A stretch of DNA of 64,000 nt, from the NCBI RefSeq assembly GCF_900115205.1, contig NZ_FOYQ01000002.1, positions 930,001 to 994,000 of the forward strand. Direction: 5' to 3'. A program made the position numbers and the translations under genes. Positions 8,086-16,505 of this stretch are shown here, piece after piece. The DNA comes from Robiginitalea myxolifaciens. GTDB lineage: Bacteria; Bacteroidota; Bacteroidia; Flavobacteriales; Flavobacteriaceae. The notes beneath the pieces were generated by a model. That model had not been told where the DNA came from. It saw only the letters and a program-made list of their open reading frames with translations, and did no database searches. Positions within the stretch are counted from its first letter, which is position 1; each line of letters begins with the position of its first letter.

Positions 8086-10031
8086 TGGAAACCCTGGGAA
8101 TCTATCTGCTAAAAGCAACAGCTATAATGGCCTTATTTCTGGGCACCTACCATTTGTGGCTCAAAAAGGAAACCCTTTTCCGCCTGAACCGGGGTTATCT
8201 GCTCACCGGTCTGATAACCTCCCTGTTGCTCCCTCTGGTCAGTATTCCAAGAGAAGTTATCATTCCAATGCAGCGCACGGAATATACCTTGACCGCATTG
8301 CCCACTCAGATTGTGGAGATGCAATCACCGGCTCCGATGATCCCTGAAGAACTACCCTTATTTCTTTACGGTGCAATCGCTGCTTTTTTCCTCTTGAAGG
8401 TAGCCCGGGAACTCTGGAAACTATTCCGCCTGATTCAACAAACCCCTGCGCGACAATCCGACGGATTCAAACTCATTCCTACACATATTACTGAAGGGCC
8501 CTTTTCCTTCTTTCGGTACATTTTTTACAATCCCAGCCGGCATAGCCAGGAGGAATTAGATATGATCCTGGAACACGAAAAAGCTCATGGCGCCCAGTAT
8601 CACAGTCTGGATATCCTTATGGGACGCCTTACCACTGCTATTCTTTGGATAAGTCCGGTTAGCTGGTTGTACCAGCGCAGCATTCAACAAAATTTAGAAT
8701 ACCTGGCCGACGCCGAGGCGTTGAGGAAGATTCCATCGCCCAAAGCCTATCAGTATACGCTGCTGCGGGTTTCGGGAAATCCCCTCACCCCTGCCCTCGC
8801 AACGCCATTCTATAGTTCATTAATCAAAAATCGAATCCTTATGTTAAACACAAACCCTTCAAAACCGTATCGTGTTTTTAAACACTTGCTAATCCTTCCG
8901 TTACTGGCCCTCTTTTTAATGGCTTTCTCGCGGGAAGACATATACATCCCCGAATACCTGGATACCGATGTGCCGGAAGCTGTAATTCTGGAGGAACCGA
9001 CATCTTCAGTACCGCTCAAAGCCGCAACTCCTAAAACTACTGTAGTCGAATCCAAGGCTCAGAAAGACAATACTGCGGCGGTCGCTATTGCGCAGCAGGA
9101 AAGCGAATTCAACAAGGTCATTGAAATGACCATTGACAAAGGAACAACCGATGCCCAATTGCGCGAGATGAAAGATAAATTTGCCGCCGATGACATCGAT
9201 TTCTCCTACACTACCGTTCGCAACGACGCTGGAGATATCACCTCCATAGAAGTAGATATTAAAGGCCCTAATTTCAGTGGCAATTATGCTGCAGAGGAAG
9301 AGGATGGCATTGATCCCATGGTTATTCGCGTCGACGACGAGGGCGGGTTATTCGTAGGTACGGCTAAAAGTATGAGTGGTACTGAAATGTACCGCTACCG
9401 CAATAGCAGTGATCGATCCCACGCCAATGTTTGGGTGCACCGCAAAGGAGATTCCGACGAGAATGAGGTCATTGAGATTAGGGAGGTCAAGGGAAAAAAG
9501 GCCTATTTCATCAATGGAGAAGAAGTCGAAGAATCGGAATTCACCGAAGGTAGTAAGCTCAAAAACGTCATTGTCGAGGTTATGGACGTCGAAGAGGACT
9601 CCGACGCCGAAGTGATCATCCACGAGATTAAGATTAAGGGTGAAGACGGAGAAGCCGAAGAGATTATCAAGGTTCGCCCAATGAAATCGAAAGGTTCCTA
9701 TAAAATAATTCGAGACGGCGATGTACACACTGAAGTCATTGCCGGAGACGGTGGGAATTCCACCAGCACCGTAATAATTACCGACAAGGATCAGGAAGGT
9801 GAGACCGTTAAGATCTCAGGAATGGCCAGTAGCGGTAAAGTCAAACTAAAGACAAGCGGCAAAGATCCCCTTATATATATTGATGGGAAGAAGGCCAATA
9901 AAAAGGCCATGGAAAAGTTAGACCCGGACGATATCGAAAAGATCGAGGTTCTCAAAGGCGATAAAGCCGAAGAAGCTTATGGCAAGAAAGCCCGGAACGG
10001 GGTTGTAGAAATTACGACCAAAAAAGGCTAA
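8085..10031 (+). CDS. BlaR1-like M56 membrane peptidase with C-terminal plug-like domain
   Basis: 648 residues. Membrane helices at about 5-26, 36-55, 90-107 and 265-282 frame a cytoplasmic zinc protease of the M56 family: H164-E-K-A-H168 is the HExxH motif and the LEYLADAEA segment at about 204 supplies the third ligand. The M56 part cleaves or triggers cleavage of its partner BlaI. Beyond the last helix lies a long acidic periplasmic region, about 290-590, rich in short beta-like VIV/EVE stretches with no penicillin-binding domain. The last 55 residues (IYIDGKKA, DIEKIEVLKG, ARNGVVEITTKK) resemble the plug domain of TonB-dependent receptors. A terminator follows. The signal sensed is unknown. 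Confidence 0.88.
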   Translation: METLGIYLLKATAIMALFLGTYHLWLKKETLFRLNRGYLLTGLITSLLLPLVSIPREVIIPMQRTEYTLTALPTQIVEMQSPAPMIPEELPLFLYGAIAAFFLLKVARELWKLFRLIQQTPARQSDGFKLIPTHITEGPFSFFRYIFYNPSRHSQEELDMILEHEKAHGAQYHSLDILMGRLTTAILWISPVSWLYQRSIQQNLEYLADAEALRKIPSPKAYQYTLLRVSGNPLTPALATPFYSSLIKNRILMLNTNPSKPYRVFKHLLILPLLALFLMAFSREDIYIPEYLDTDVPEAVILEEPTSSVPLKAATPKTTVVESKAQKDNTAAVAIAQQESEFNKVIEMTIDKGTTDAQLREMKDKFAADDIDFSYTTVRNDAGDITSIEVDIKGPNFSGNYAAEEEDGIDPMVIRVDDEGGLFVGTAKSMSGTEMYRYRNSSDRSHANVWVHRKGDSDENEVIEIREVKGKKAYFINGEEVEESEFTEGSKLKNVIVEVMDVEEDSDAEVIIHEIKIKGEDGEAEEIIKVRPMKSKGSYKIIRDGDVHTEVIAGDGGNSTSTVIITDKDQEGETVKISGMASSGKVKLKTSGKDPLIYIDGKKANKKAMEKLDPDDIEKIEVLKGDKAEEAYGKKARNGVVEITTKKG

Positions 10032-10050
10032 ATCAAGCTAACCAAACGAG

Positions 10051-10080
10051 AAAACCGCCTGAAATTCCGGGCGGTTTTTT
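10051..10080 (+). terminator. Intrinsic terminator of the BlaI-M56 operon
   Basis: AAAACCGCC (10051-10059) pairs with GGCGGTTTT (10070-10078), followed by more T residues. It starts 20 bases after the M56 stop codon. Confidence 0.88.
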
Positions 10081-10081
10081 T

Positions 10082-10412
10082 ATTTCCGCTACCCATTACA
10101 TCCGCCGGAAAAAAGATGAATTGGCCAAAAAACAGCCAAAATCAGCGAATTTTTCCCTTGATAAGACGAGCATTCCCCAAAATACCCCCTTCAATTCTTA
10201 CACTATTTGAACTTTAGAGCGAATTGAAGTTTCAATATAGAACTTTAAATAAGGAATAATAGTTTCTTATTTTAATATTAATCGTTATTTCAATTACATT
10301 TCTATATTCAATTTCAATAATAATGCTCCAAATCCTTGGTAGAACCTGAACTGCCCCGTTATATTCGAAACATCAAAGAAATCCAAGTATCACAATCTTT
10401 AAAACAACAACC
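10082..10412. other. AT-rich non-coding stretch
   Basis: No gene is supported here on either strand. The part from about 10190 to 10330 is very AT-rich, with repeated GAACTTTA and TTTCAAT words. It could hold an untranslated leader or a degenerate promoter for the small downstream frames. No stable RNA fold was recognised by eye. Confidence 0.4.
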
Positions 10413-10475
10413 ATGTTCGCCATCGCCAAATATCTTTTATACTTCGCTGTAGCCCTCGTTACCATTTTAATCTGA
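10413..10475 (+). CDS. Possible 20-residue hydrophobic peptide
   Basis: An ATG frame encodes MFAIAKYLLYFAVALVTILI and a stop. The whole peptide would form one membrane helix with a single positive charge, as in known small membrane peptides. There is no Shine-Dalgarno sequence and no recognised relative, and 20 codons can arise by chance. It precedes the 51-residue gene by 28 bases. Confidence 0.2.
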   Translation: MFAIAKYLLYFAVALVTILI

Positions 10476-10491
10476 TTCCCGATGCGTTTCC

Positions 10492-10499
10492 TATATTTA
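10492..10499 (+). promoter_or_regulatory. Possible -7 box just before the 51-residue gene
   Basis: TATATTTA matches TAnnTTTG in all but the last base. If used, transcription would begin almost at the GTG at 10504, giving a leaderless or near-leaderless message. Evidence is weak. Confidence 0.3.
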
Positions 10500-10503
10500 A
10501 GGC

Positions 10504-10659
10504 GTGAAAAAATCGCTCTTTCGTCTGTTGGCACAAATCAACAAAGCCGTATTGCCCTCCTTGAGCAAACGCAGGCTAGACCTGGCCAAAGCCTCTAAGT
10601 GGCAACTGGCCCTTGTGGGCTGGCGCTACTATGTTACTACCAGGGCGCTGGGGGATTAA
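10504..10659 (+). CDS. Small basic conserved-looking protein, 51 residues
   Basis: The GTG frame encodes 51 residues starting MKKSLFRLLAQINKAVLPSL and ending WRYYVTTRALGD. It is strongly basic (Lys/Arg-rich first half) with an amphipathic middle, which resembles short proteins of about 50 residues that I recall from other flavobacteria, whose function is not established. Coding looks real because of the regular amino-acid composition and the well-formed end, where its stop overlaps the stop of apt on the other strand by four bases. No domain can be named, and nucleic-acid or membrane binding would be only a guess from charge. Confidence 0.6.
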   Translation: MKKSLFRLLAQINKAVLPSLSKRRLDLAKASKWQLALVGWRYYVTTRALGD

Positions 10660-11168
10660 TAGGATACCAGTGCGCGTAGCGGGACATCGCCGAGCTTCTG
10701 TCGGCCTCCCAAAAATTCCAATTCAATCAGAAAATTACATTGCACCACTTCTCCACCCAGGGAAGTGACCAAATCGCAAATGGCTCGTGCAGTACCGCCT
10801 GTTGCCAGGACGTCGTCATGGATGAGTACACGATCACCGGGGGTAATACTTTCGGCATGTATCTCCAAAGCATCTGACCCATATTCCAGATCATACGTCT
10901 GCCGTTGGGTTTTTCGCGGGAGTTTCCCCGGCTTACGAGCGGGAACAAAGCCAACTCCCAGTTTTTCGGCCAGGATCGGGGCATAGAAGAAACCCCGGCT
11001 TTCAATACCCACCACTTTGTCGACTCGCAGGTCTTTTACAAAATCCATCAGGGCCTCCCCCGCTTTTCTGAAAGCTTCCGCATCTTCTAATAACGGGGTA
11101 ATATCTTTGAAAGAAATTCCGGGTGTCGGGAAATCCGGTACTTCCCGGATATAGTCTTTAAAATTCAT
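10656..11168 (-). CDS. apt: Adenine phosphoribosyltransferase
   Basis: 170 residues from the ATG at 11168 (MNFKDYIREVPDFPTPGISF). The motifs are those of Apt: FPTPGISFKDITPLL, VDKVVGIESRGFFYAP, RKPGKLP, and the phosphoribosyl-diphosphate loop VLIHDDVLATGGTARA at about 120-135. The enzyme converts adenine and PRPP to AMP in purine salvage in the cytoplasm. Length is standard. The frame stays open upstream but the ATG chosen gives the normal N-terminus. It is divergent from a tRNA-Arg gene across 75 bases, and its 3 prime end overlaps by four bases the small gene on the opposite strand. Confidence 0.96.
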   Translation of the reverse strand: MNFKDYIREVPDFPTPGISFKDITPLLEDAEAFRKAGEALMDFVKDLRVDKVVGIESRGFFYAPILAEKLGVGFVPARKPGKLPRKTQRQTYDLEYGSDALEIHAESITPGDRVLIHDDVLATGGTARAICDLVTSLGGEVVQCNFLIELEFLGGRQKLGDVPLRALVSY

Positions 11169-11187
11169 GGATTTCGTCGGCAGCTTA

Positions 11188-11219
11188 TTTGGCCTTAAAT
11201 GTAAAAAGAAATATATTTG
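11188..11219 (+). promoter_or_regulatory. Promoter of tRNA-Arg
   Basis: TTTG at 11188-11191, a 20-base spacer, and TATATTTG at 11212-11219 give an almost ideal Bacteroidota promoter. Transcription would begin around 11226, about 18 bases before the mature tRNA. Confidence 0.75.
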
Positions 11220-11243
11220 CATCCCTTTTTAAGGGAACCCAAC

Positions 11244-11317
11244 GGCCTCGTGGCGCAACTGAATAGCGCATCTGATTACGGCTCAGAAGGTTGCAGGTTT
11301 GAATCCTGCCGAGGTCA
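11244..11317 (+). tRNA. tRNA-Arg (anticodon ACG)
   Basis: A 74-base cloverleaf. The acceptor GGCCTCG pairs with CGAGGTC (one G-T) plus discriminator A. The D arm includes TGGCGCAACTGAATAGCGCA; the anticodon stem TCTGA/TCAGA encloses loop TTACGGC with anticodon ACG at the usual place; the T arm is GCAGG-TTTGAAT-CCTGC. The CCA end is not encoded. The wobble A is expected to become inosine and read CGU, CGC and CGA. It has its own promoter and terminator. Confidence 0.96.
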
Positions 11318-11329
11318 CTTAAGCATCGA

Positions 11330-11357
11330 AAGCTCGCCATTTTGGCGAGCTTTTTTC
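11330..11357 (+). terminator. Terminator of tRNA-Arg
   Basis: AAGCTCGCCA (11330-11339) pairs with TGGCGAGCTT (11343-11352) around a tight loop and is followed by a T run. It starts 13 bases after the tRNA. Confidence 0.88.
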
Positions 11358-11502
11358 TTTTCTGACGAGGTGGGAGCTTGCTCACAATCCGAAGTGAGAA
11401 AAGTAAAATGCGCAAACCGAAGGTTTGTAGCTTTCGATGTAGACTACGGCACCGGCAGGAAAACCAAGCGAAGCGCAGGTAATCCTGCCGAAATCGTATC
11501 AA

Positions 11503-12675
11503 CTATTCCTTAGAAAACAGGTTTTCATATTTTGCTACTATCTCATGAATCTTTAGATATTCTTGGTAGCGTTTTTCGTTGTCCTCGGCGTTGACATTAC
11601 AAACAACGATTCGGCCCACTTTACTGTCAGCATTAAACTGCAAATCGGTTTGAACCCCGGGATCGCTTCCGGAGTGCCCGATATTCTTACTTTTTGGATT
11701 CATGCCAATAAAGATCCTTTGGTCGTCATTATCTCCAGGCAGCATTATATTGGAGAACGGTGGTGGTAAAATCTCGCTTTTCCCCATAAAAGCATTAATG
11801 AGTTCCTGCAAAAAACGACTTAAGTCTTCTACACTGGAATAAAGTCCACCATCTGGATAAGTAATCAAGCTATAATCGGGAACAATTTGACCGAGTGGAA
11901 AATATCTTGTTGCCATCTGCTGCTTTGCTACTGATTCCAATGACCATGTGGTCGAGCTCATTTGGAGTGGAGTGAAGAGATATTCTATCGAAGAAGCCTC
12001 AAGTGAATTACCCGTTGCATATTCAATAATTAATCCTGTCAAAGCTGCATTAATATTTGCATACTCTTTTACCTGACCCGGTTCAGCTTTTAAAAAGTTC
12101 TTTTTTTTATACCATTCTCCATCTGGATGAAGAATATTATTTAAAAACTCCTCCAGGCTCATTTTATGATGGGATTTAATAAACTTCTCAAAATCCTGAT
12201 GAACATTCGTCTGGCTCATTTTGGTGTCGGCAGACACATATGATTTACCGTAGTTTTTTGTATCTGTGATACCTGAAGTATGTGTGGCTAAGTGCTTAAT
12301 AAGAATTGGGGTTTCTTTTGAGTGAGGGTTGATCACTTTAAACGGCAAGTACTCATTAATGGATGAGGTATAGGTGAGTTGTTTGTTTTGAATGACCTTT
12401 ACTAAAACAGCACCTAAGACTACCTTAGAAGTTGAGCCGATATTAAGCACCGTTTTCGAAGTGAAGGGAGAACCTGTTTCCCGATTGCTATATCCAAATC
12501 CTTCTTGATATAAGACTTCATTTTCATTTACAATAGCAACACAGAAACCCGGCAAATCTGAATTTTCGAAATGTACTTGTAGTTCGGTCGTAATTTGTTC
12601 ATTGATATCCTGACCAGCCAGGTTTAATGAAGTAAACAAAATCCCAGTAACGCAGAAGGAAAGTACTCTTTTCAT
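11503..12675 (-). CDS. Serine hydrolase of the beta-lactamase/class C family, exported
   Basis: 390 residues from the ATG at 12675, with a signal peptide of about 21 residues ending LAGQ. The class C beta-lactamase-like fold is shown by S81-T-S-K84 (nucleophile and general base, in LNIGSTSKV), the YAN motif in KEYANINAALTG, and GHSGSDPG near the C-terminus in place of KTG. Members are periplasmic peptidases or esterases; most are not antibiotic-resistance enzymes. The frame stays open upstream into the preceding regulator gene, but that stretch has no signal peptide and the ATG chosen restores one. Base composition is more AT-rich than the genes to the left. It follows a membrane AraC-type regulator on the same strand, which may control it. 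Confidence 0.82.
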   Translation of the reverse strand: MKRVLSFCVTGILFTSLNLAGQDINEQITTELQVHFENSDLPGFCVAIVNENEVLYQEGFGYSNRETGSPFTSKTVLNIGSTSKVVLGAVLVKVIQNKQLTYTSSINEYLPFKVINPHSKETPILIKHLATHTSGITDTKNYGKSYVSADTKMSQTNVHQDFEKFIKSHHKMSLEEFLNNILHPDGEWYKKKNFLKAEPGQVKEYANINAALTGLIIEYATGNSLEASSIEYLFTPLQMSSTTWSLESVAKQQMATRYFPLGQIVPDYSLITYPDGGLYSSVEDLSRFLQELINAFMGKSEILPPPFSNIMLPGDNDDQRIFIGMNPKSKNIGHSGSDPGVQTDLQFNADSKVGRIVVCNVNAEDNEKRYQEYLKIHEIVAKYENLFSKE

Positions 12676-12781
12676 GATTGTTGATTCTTTTGATATTGAA
12701 GGCCGACCTAATGTCGAATTCTGATCAAAAGAACAGCTTTGACTATTACAATACGTCTCATGCGAAGAATTGAGTCCTGTT

Positions 12782-13897
12782 TTATGAGCTCTTTCTAAAT
12801 TCTGAAGGAGATTGTCCGGTATGCCTTTTAAAGATCCTATTAAAACTCGCCTTGGAATTAAACCCGCAATCAAAAGCAATTCCCAATAAGGTCAGGTGTT
12901 TATACTGTTCCTCTTTAACCCGCTTTTTAAATTCATCGACCCTGAATCCATTTACATAGTCGTAGAAAGAAATTTGCTTTTTTTGATTGAGCAAAGCCGA
13001 TAATTCCTTGTCGGTAATACCAAGATTGTCGGCAAGCTCGCCCAGGGTTAATTCCTCTGCAAGGAAGAGTTTATCTTTTATCATCATGGAATCAAGGGCC
13101 CCGATTAATTCCTTATCTCCTTTGGTGATTTCTATCTGCTGAGGTTGTCTAATGCTATTAATATCTTCTAATAAGAAATCTGCAACAATGATCTTTGGTT
13201 GTTCCACACCAGTATAACCTAGGAAAAGAGTAACTAAAAAAAGTGATACAACCGAGAAATATGCTCCATAGAAAGCGCCCTCAGAACTAAAAATCTCTAA
13301 GAAAAGTGAGGCTAAATCTATTGATGTGAACGCAATGCACAATCCAATTAAATAACGTATCCAGGTTATGTCCGTGTTTAGTAAGGAAGAGTATGTTGCT
13401 TTTATGGCCCGTTGATATTGGTTGAAATAATATGACCCCGTTAGCAGAAATATTAAAAAAACAACATCCCTGATGATAGCAAAACCTACCTGGTTATTAT
13501 CTATTAAATCTAAATAGGCAAAAATTCTTCTTTCCGCATACACTTCTATAGTCAGCGGGACTCCTACAAATAATACGACTGCCAGCACTGGAATATAGAG
13601 CCACACAATTCGCTGCGGCCAGGGCCTTGCATGCCTGAAAAGCGCATCCAAATAATGAATAAGCAAAGGACCAAGGATCCAAAGGATACTAAACTGAAAA
13701 AGAAAAGTTCCTTTGAAAATATCGGTAAGCTGATGCAAACCGCTATAGGCGTGAAGGAAAACTAGAAATATGACGAAAAAAAAGACAATCAGAATCTTAT
13801 GATGCATTGCTTTACCTTTCTTTTTCAGGCTCCTAAACAATAACATCAAGGTTATAGTAATACCTGCAATAATTATGAAATCGAGTAGCAATTCCAT
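12782..13897 (-). CDS. Membrane-bound AraC-type transcription regulator
   Basis: 371 residues. The first two thirds hold about seven to eight hydrophobic helices (LLLDFIIIAGITITLMLLF at the start, several more to about residue 235). The C-terminal 100 residues form an AraC DNA-binding domain with LTLGELADNLGITDKELSALLN as the first helix-turn-helix and IAFDCGFNSKASFNRIFKRHTGQSPSEFR as the second. This layout, a sensor in the membrane with a cytoplasmic AraC domain, is frequent in Bacteroidota. The ligand is unknown. The serine hydrolase gene lies 106 bases downstream on the same strand. Composition is AT-rich, as in the following exporter operon. Confidence 0.88.
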   Translation of the reverse strand: MELLLDFIIIAGITITLMLLFRSLKKKGKAMHHKILIVFFFVIFLVFLHAYSGLHQLTDIFKGTFLFQFSILWILGPLLIHYLDALFRHARPWPQRIVWLYIPVLAVVLFVGVPLTIEVYAERRIFAYLDLIDNNQVGFAIIRDVVFLIFLLTGSYYFNQYQRAIKATYSSLLNTDITWIRYLIGLCIAFTSIDLASLFLEIFSSEGAFYGAYFSVVSLFLVTLFLGYTGVEQPKIIVADFLLEDINSIRQPQQIEITKGDKELIGALDSMMIKDKLFLAEELTLGELADNLGITDKELSALLNQKKQISFYDYVNGFRVDEFKKRVKEEQYKHLTLLGIAFDCGFNSKASFNRIFKRHTGQSPSEFRKSS

Positions 13898-14144
13898 TTA
13901 TAGATGGTTTCTGATCAAAGGCTTCATGAAGATATTCCGTATCTCCTAAAGTACAAACCCCGCGCTTATAAGTGGCGTATATAAATTCAGTGGAACGCTA
14001 AGGTGGGCGATCCAAGTGATCTTAAGCGCCAAAAACTGATTTCACAGGACTTTTTTGCCTTTAGCTATTAACCAAATTGCTGTAATTCAGACCTGACTAC
14101 TAACCAATAACTGATAATAAAAATCCAAATTTTTGAGCTTGTTC

Positions 14145-14174
14145 TTGCATACCTAATATTATTATGTATATTTG
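14145..14174 (+). promoter_or_regulatory. Promoter of the exporter operon
   Basis: TTG at 14145-14147, a 19-base spacer, and an exact -7 box TATATTTG at 14167-14174. The predicted start near 14181 leaves a leader of only about 12 bases before the ATG at 14193. Confidence 0.7.
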
Positions 14175-14189
14175 CCTAACACTATTAGG
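14175..14189. promoter_or_regulatory. Palindromic operator over the start site, probably for PadR
   Basis: CCTAA-CACTA-TTAGG is an inverted repeat directly after the -7 box, covering the predicted transcription start. A further half site, ACCTAATA, lies upstream at 14151-14158 and pairs with TATTAGGT at 14183-14190. A PadR-family repressor is encoded in the operon, so autoregulation from this site is a reasonable inference. Confidence 0.5.
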
Positions 14190-14192
14190 TAA

Positions 14193-15440
14193 ATGGATAA
14201 GAGAATAAAGCGTTCAGCTACTACTAAGAAAAAATGGAAGTATGGAATTGGGGCACTAGTACTGATTGCACTAACCAGTTCAATGCTTTTTTCATCTTAT
14301 AAATCCACTTTTGAAATTGATCCTGCTGAATTATTAGTAGCCGAGGTAACAACTGCTGAATTCACCTCTGCAATCAGCCTTCAGGGAGTGATAACTCCTA
14401 AAGATTTTATAGTAATTGATGCTAAACAATCCGGAAGTGTCAAAAGAATATACAAAGAAGCAGGAGACCCCTTGTTGGCAGGTGATACAATCCTGATTTT
14501 GGAAAATTCAAACCTCGAGCTCGAGGTGCTGCAACGCGAGTCACAACTGCTCGAGCAACTCAATGGGCAGCGTCAAACTAAGATTTTACTCAATCAGAAT
14601 GACCTGAATCAAAAGGAAGAGCTCGCAGAAATTAACTACCAGATCGATCTACAAAAACCTCGCTATGAGCGAAATAAAAAACTATATGCAAGGGGGGTGA
14701 TCTCATTACAGGAATATGAGGAAATATCTAAATCGTATTTATACTTCTTAAATAGAAAAGAGTTATTCAAAGAAGCCTACAATGCCGATTCTCGCGCGCG
14801 AAGCATTGAACTCGGTCAAATTCGATTATCAGAAAAGCGAATAGAGCAAAACCTGGAAGCTGTCAATCAAATTCTGAATCGACTGATTGTACAAGCACAA
14901 CAGGATGGCCGCCTCGGCGATTTTGAAATCCAACTGGGACAAACCATCAACGAAGGGGATCGAATAGGCGAAATTTATGAGATGGCGCAACCTATTATTC
15001 TGGCTCAGGTCGATGAATTGTATATCAATTCGATTGAAACTGGAACTCAAGGCACAGCTACCATTAACGGTAGTGATTATAGTATAAACGTACAAAGAAT
15101 CATTCCTACTATTACCTCTGGTAACTTTCAAATTGAGCTTTCTTTTGTCGATGCTATCCCAGAAAATCTGCGAAAAGGACAAACCTCGCGCGTACAATTA
15201 TTTTTAAGTGAAGCTCAAAATAGTACCGTATTACCGGTCGGTCAGTTCTACAACAGCACTGGTGGCAATTGGGTATATAAAATCAACAATGGGGAAGCTG
15301 TAAAAACTCAAATACAGTTGGGAAACAAAAATGCAGACTATCACGAAGTTCTCAATGGCCTTGCTGCAGGTGATAGAGTTATCATCTCAAGCTATGATCG
15401 CTATAAAGAATTCGAAAAAATTAAAATTGACAAACAATGA
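14193..15440 (+). CDS. Periplasmic adaptor (HlyD/MacA-like) of an ABC exporter
   Basis: 415 residues. One N-terminal membrane helix at about 17-34 (YGIGALVLIALTSSMLF), then a barrel-sandwich half (SGSVKRIYKEAGDPLLAGDTIL), a long helical hairpin from about 105 to 230 with heptad-like charged sequence, the second sandwich half (DFEIQLGQTINEGDRIGEIYE), and beta-barrel and membrane-proximal domains to the end. Adaptors of this type link an inner-membrane transporter to an outer-membrane channel or act with MacB-like permeases. Its stop overlaps the start of the ATPase gene by four bases. The outer-membrane component is not in the operon. Confidence 0.88.
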   Translation: MDKRIKRSATTKKKWKYGIGALVLIALTSSMLFSSYKSTFEIDPAELLVAEVTTAEFTSAISLQGVITPKDFIVIDAKQSGSVKRIYKEAGDPLLAGDTILILENSNLELEVLQRESQLLEQLNGQRQTKILLNQNDLNQKEELAEINYQIDLQKPRYERNKKLYARGVISLQEYEEISKSYLYFLNRKELFKEAYNADSRARSIELGQIRLSEKRIEQNLEAVNQILNRLIVQAQQDGRLGDFEIQLGQTINEGDRIGEIYEMAQPIILAQVDELYINSIETGTQGTATINGSDYSINVQRIIPTITSGNFQIELSFVDAIPENLRKGQTSRVQLFLSEAQNSTVLPVGQFYNSTGGNWVYKINNGEAVKTQIQLGNKNADYHEVLNGLAAGDRVIISSYDRYKEFEKIKIDKQ

Positions 15441-16138
15441 ATAAGGATGTTTTGATCCGTATGGAAGATGTATATAAATACCATTATACAGAAAGTATGC
15501 AAACTGCCGCACTCAATGGTATAGATCTCGAAATTAAGCATGGCGAATTTGTATCGATCATGGGTCCATCAGGAAGTGGAAAGTCCACATTGCTCAATGT
15601 TATCGGGATGATTGATAAGATGGACGATGGTCTTTATCAGTTTGAAGATTACCAGATAAACGGGCTTTCACAGAAAGACAGAGCCAGTATTCGTAAAGGG
15701 AATATGGGTTTCATTTTTCAAAGCTTCAACCTAATTGATGAGCTAACCACTTTTGAAAATGTAGAACTACCCCTTTTGTATCTGAAAATTTCAAAAGCCG
15801 AAAGGAAGGAACGCGTAGAAAAAGCTTTGGAATCACTCGAAATGATGCACCGCAAAGATCACTATCCACAACAATTGTCAGGCGGGCAGCAGCAACGAGT
15901 CGCTATTGCACGGGCAATAGTAGTACGCCCCAAATTAATCTTAGCGGATGAGCCTACAGGTAATCTGGATTCAAAAAATTCAGAAGCAGTCATGAATATT
16001 ATTAAGGAATTACATGCTGCCGGCTCAAGTATCGTGATGGTTACCCACTCGCATAAGGATGCTGCCTATGCAGAGCGTACCATTCAGCTTTTTGATGGCA
16101 ATATTTTAGAAAATGAATCAAACTTAAAAGCAATATAA
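15437..16138 (+). CDS. ABC transporter ATPase, MacB/LolD type
   Basis: 233 residues with all nucleotide-binding elements: Walker [10 protein letters not shown] at about 43-51, Q loop in IFQSFNL, signature [14 protein letters not shown], Walker [13 protein letters not shown], and switch His in VMVTHSH. The MacB/LolD subclass drives mechanotransmission by FtsX-like permeases and exports lipoproteins, peptides or drugs, not nutrients. It overlaps the adaptor gene and is followed one base later by the PadR gene and then the permease. Confidence 0.95.
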   Translation: MNKDVLIRMEDVYKYHYTESMQTAALNGIDLEIKHGEFVSIMGPSGSGKSTLLNVIGMIDKMDDGLYQFEDYQINGLSQKDRASIRKGNMGFIFQSFNLIDELTTFENVELPLLYLKISKAERKERVEKALESLEMMHRKDHYPQQLSGGQQQRVAIARAIVVRPKLILADEPTGNLDSKNSEAVMNIIKELHAAGSSIVMVTHSHKDAAYAERTIQLFDGNILENESNLKAI

Positions 16139-16139
16139 G

Positions 16140-16505
16140 ATGGCCACGAAAGCACTCATAGCCGCCTCTACCAAGCCCATGGTTCTAAGCATCTTATCCT
16201 ATGGTGAGAATTACGGTTACAACATTATCCAGGAAGTAGAACGCATGTCCGGTGGAGAATTACAGTGGACCGACGCAATGCTCTATCCCGTGCTTAAACG
16301 GATGGAAAAAGAAAAACTAATCTCTTCCAGATGGGTAAAAACAGAATCTGGACGCAAGCGCAAATACTATAAAATCACGGATACAGGTAGGGCTAAACTG
16401 ACCGAAGAAAAAACACAGTGGTTAAACGTAAATACCATTTTTGAAAGCTTGTGGGGTAATCAGGATCGTCTGTCTTTGACTGAAATTCAAATTCCGATAC
16501 AATGA
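16140..16505 (+). CDS. PadR-family transcription regulator
   Basis: 121 residues. The winged helix carries MVLSILSYGENYGYNIIQEVERMS, then WTDAMLYPVLKRMEKEKLISSRW with the recognition helix, then the wing GRKRKYYKITDTGRAKL. The C-terminal segment is short, as in the PadR-s1 class. PadR repressors sense small molecules and often sit beside the exporter they control. The gene lies within the operon, its end overlapping the permease start by four bases, and a palindrome at the operon promoter is its likely site. Confidence 0.92.
   Translation: MATKALIAASTKPMVLSILSYGENYGYNIIQEVERMSGGELQWTDAMLYPVLKRMEKEKLISSRWVKTESGRKRKYYKITDTGRAKLTEEKTQWLNVNTIFESLWGNQDRLSLTEIQIPIQ

Noticed and set aside
11302-11491. 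AATCCTGCCGA repeat of the tRNA T arm at 11302-11312 and 11481-11491 as an attachment site
   Set aside because: Only 11 bases, 170 bases apart and no integrase; kept only as a side note to the accessory block.
12676-12879. Extended N-terminus of the serine hydrolase
   Set aside because: The extra 68 codons run into the AraC-type gene, have no signal peptide, and the internal ATG at 12675 restores a proper export signal.
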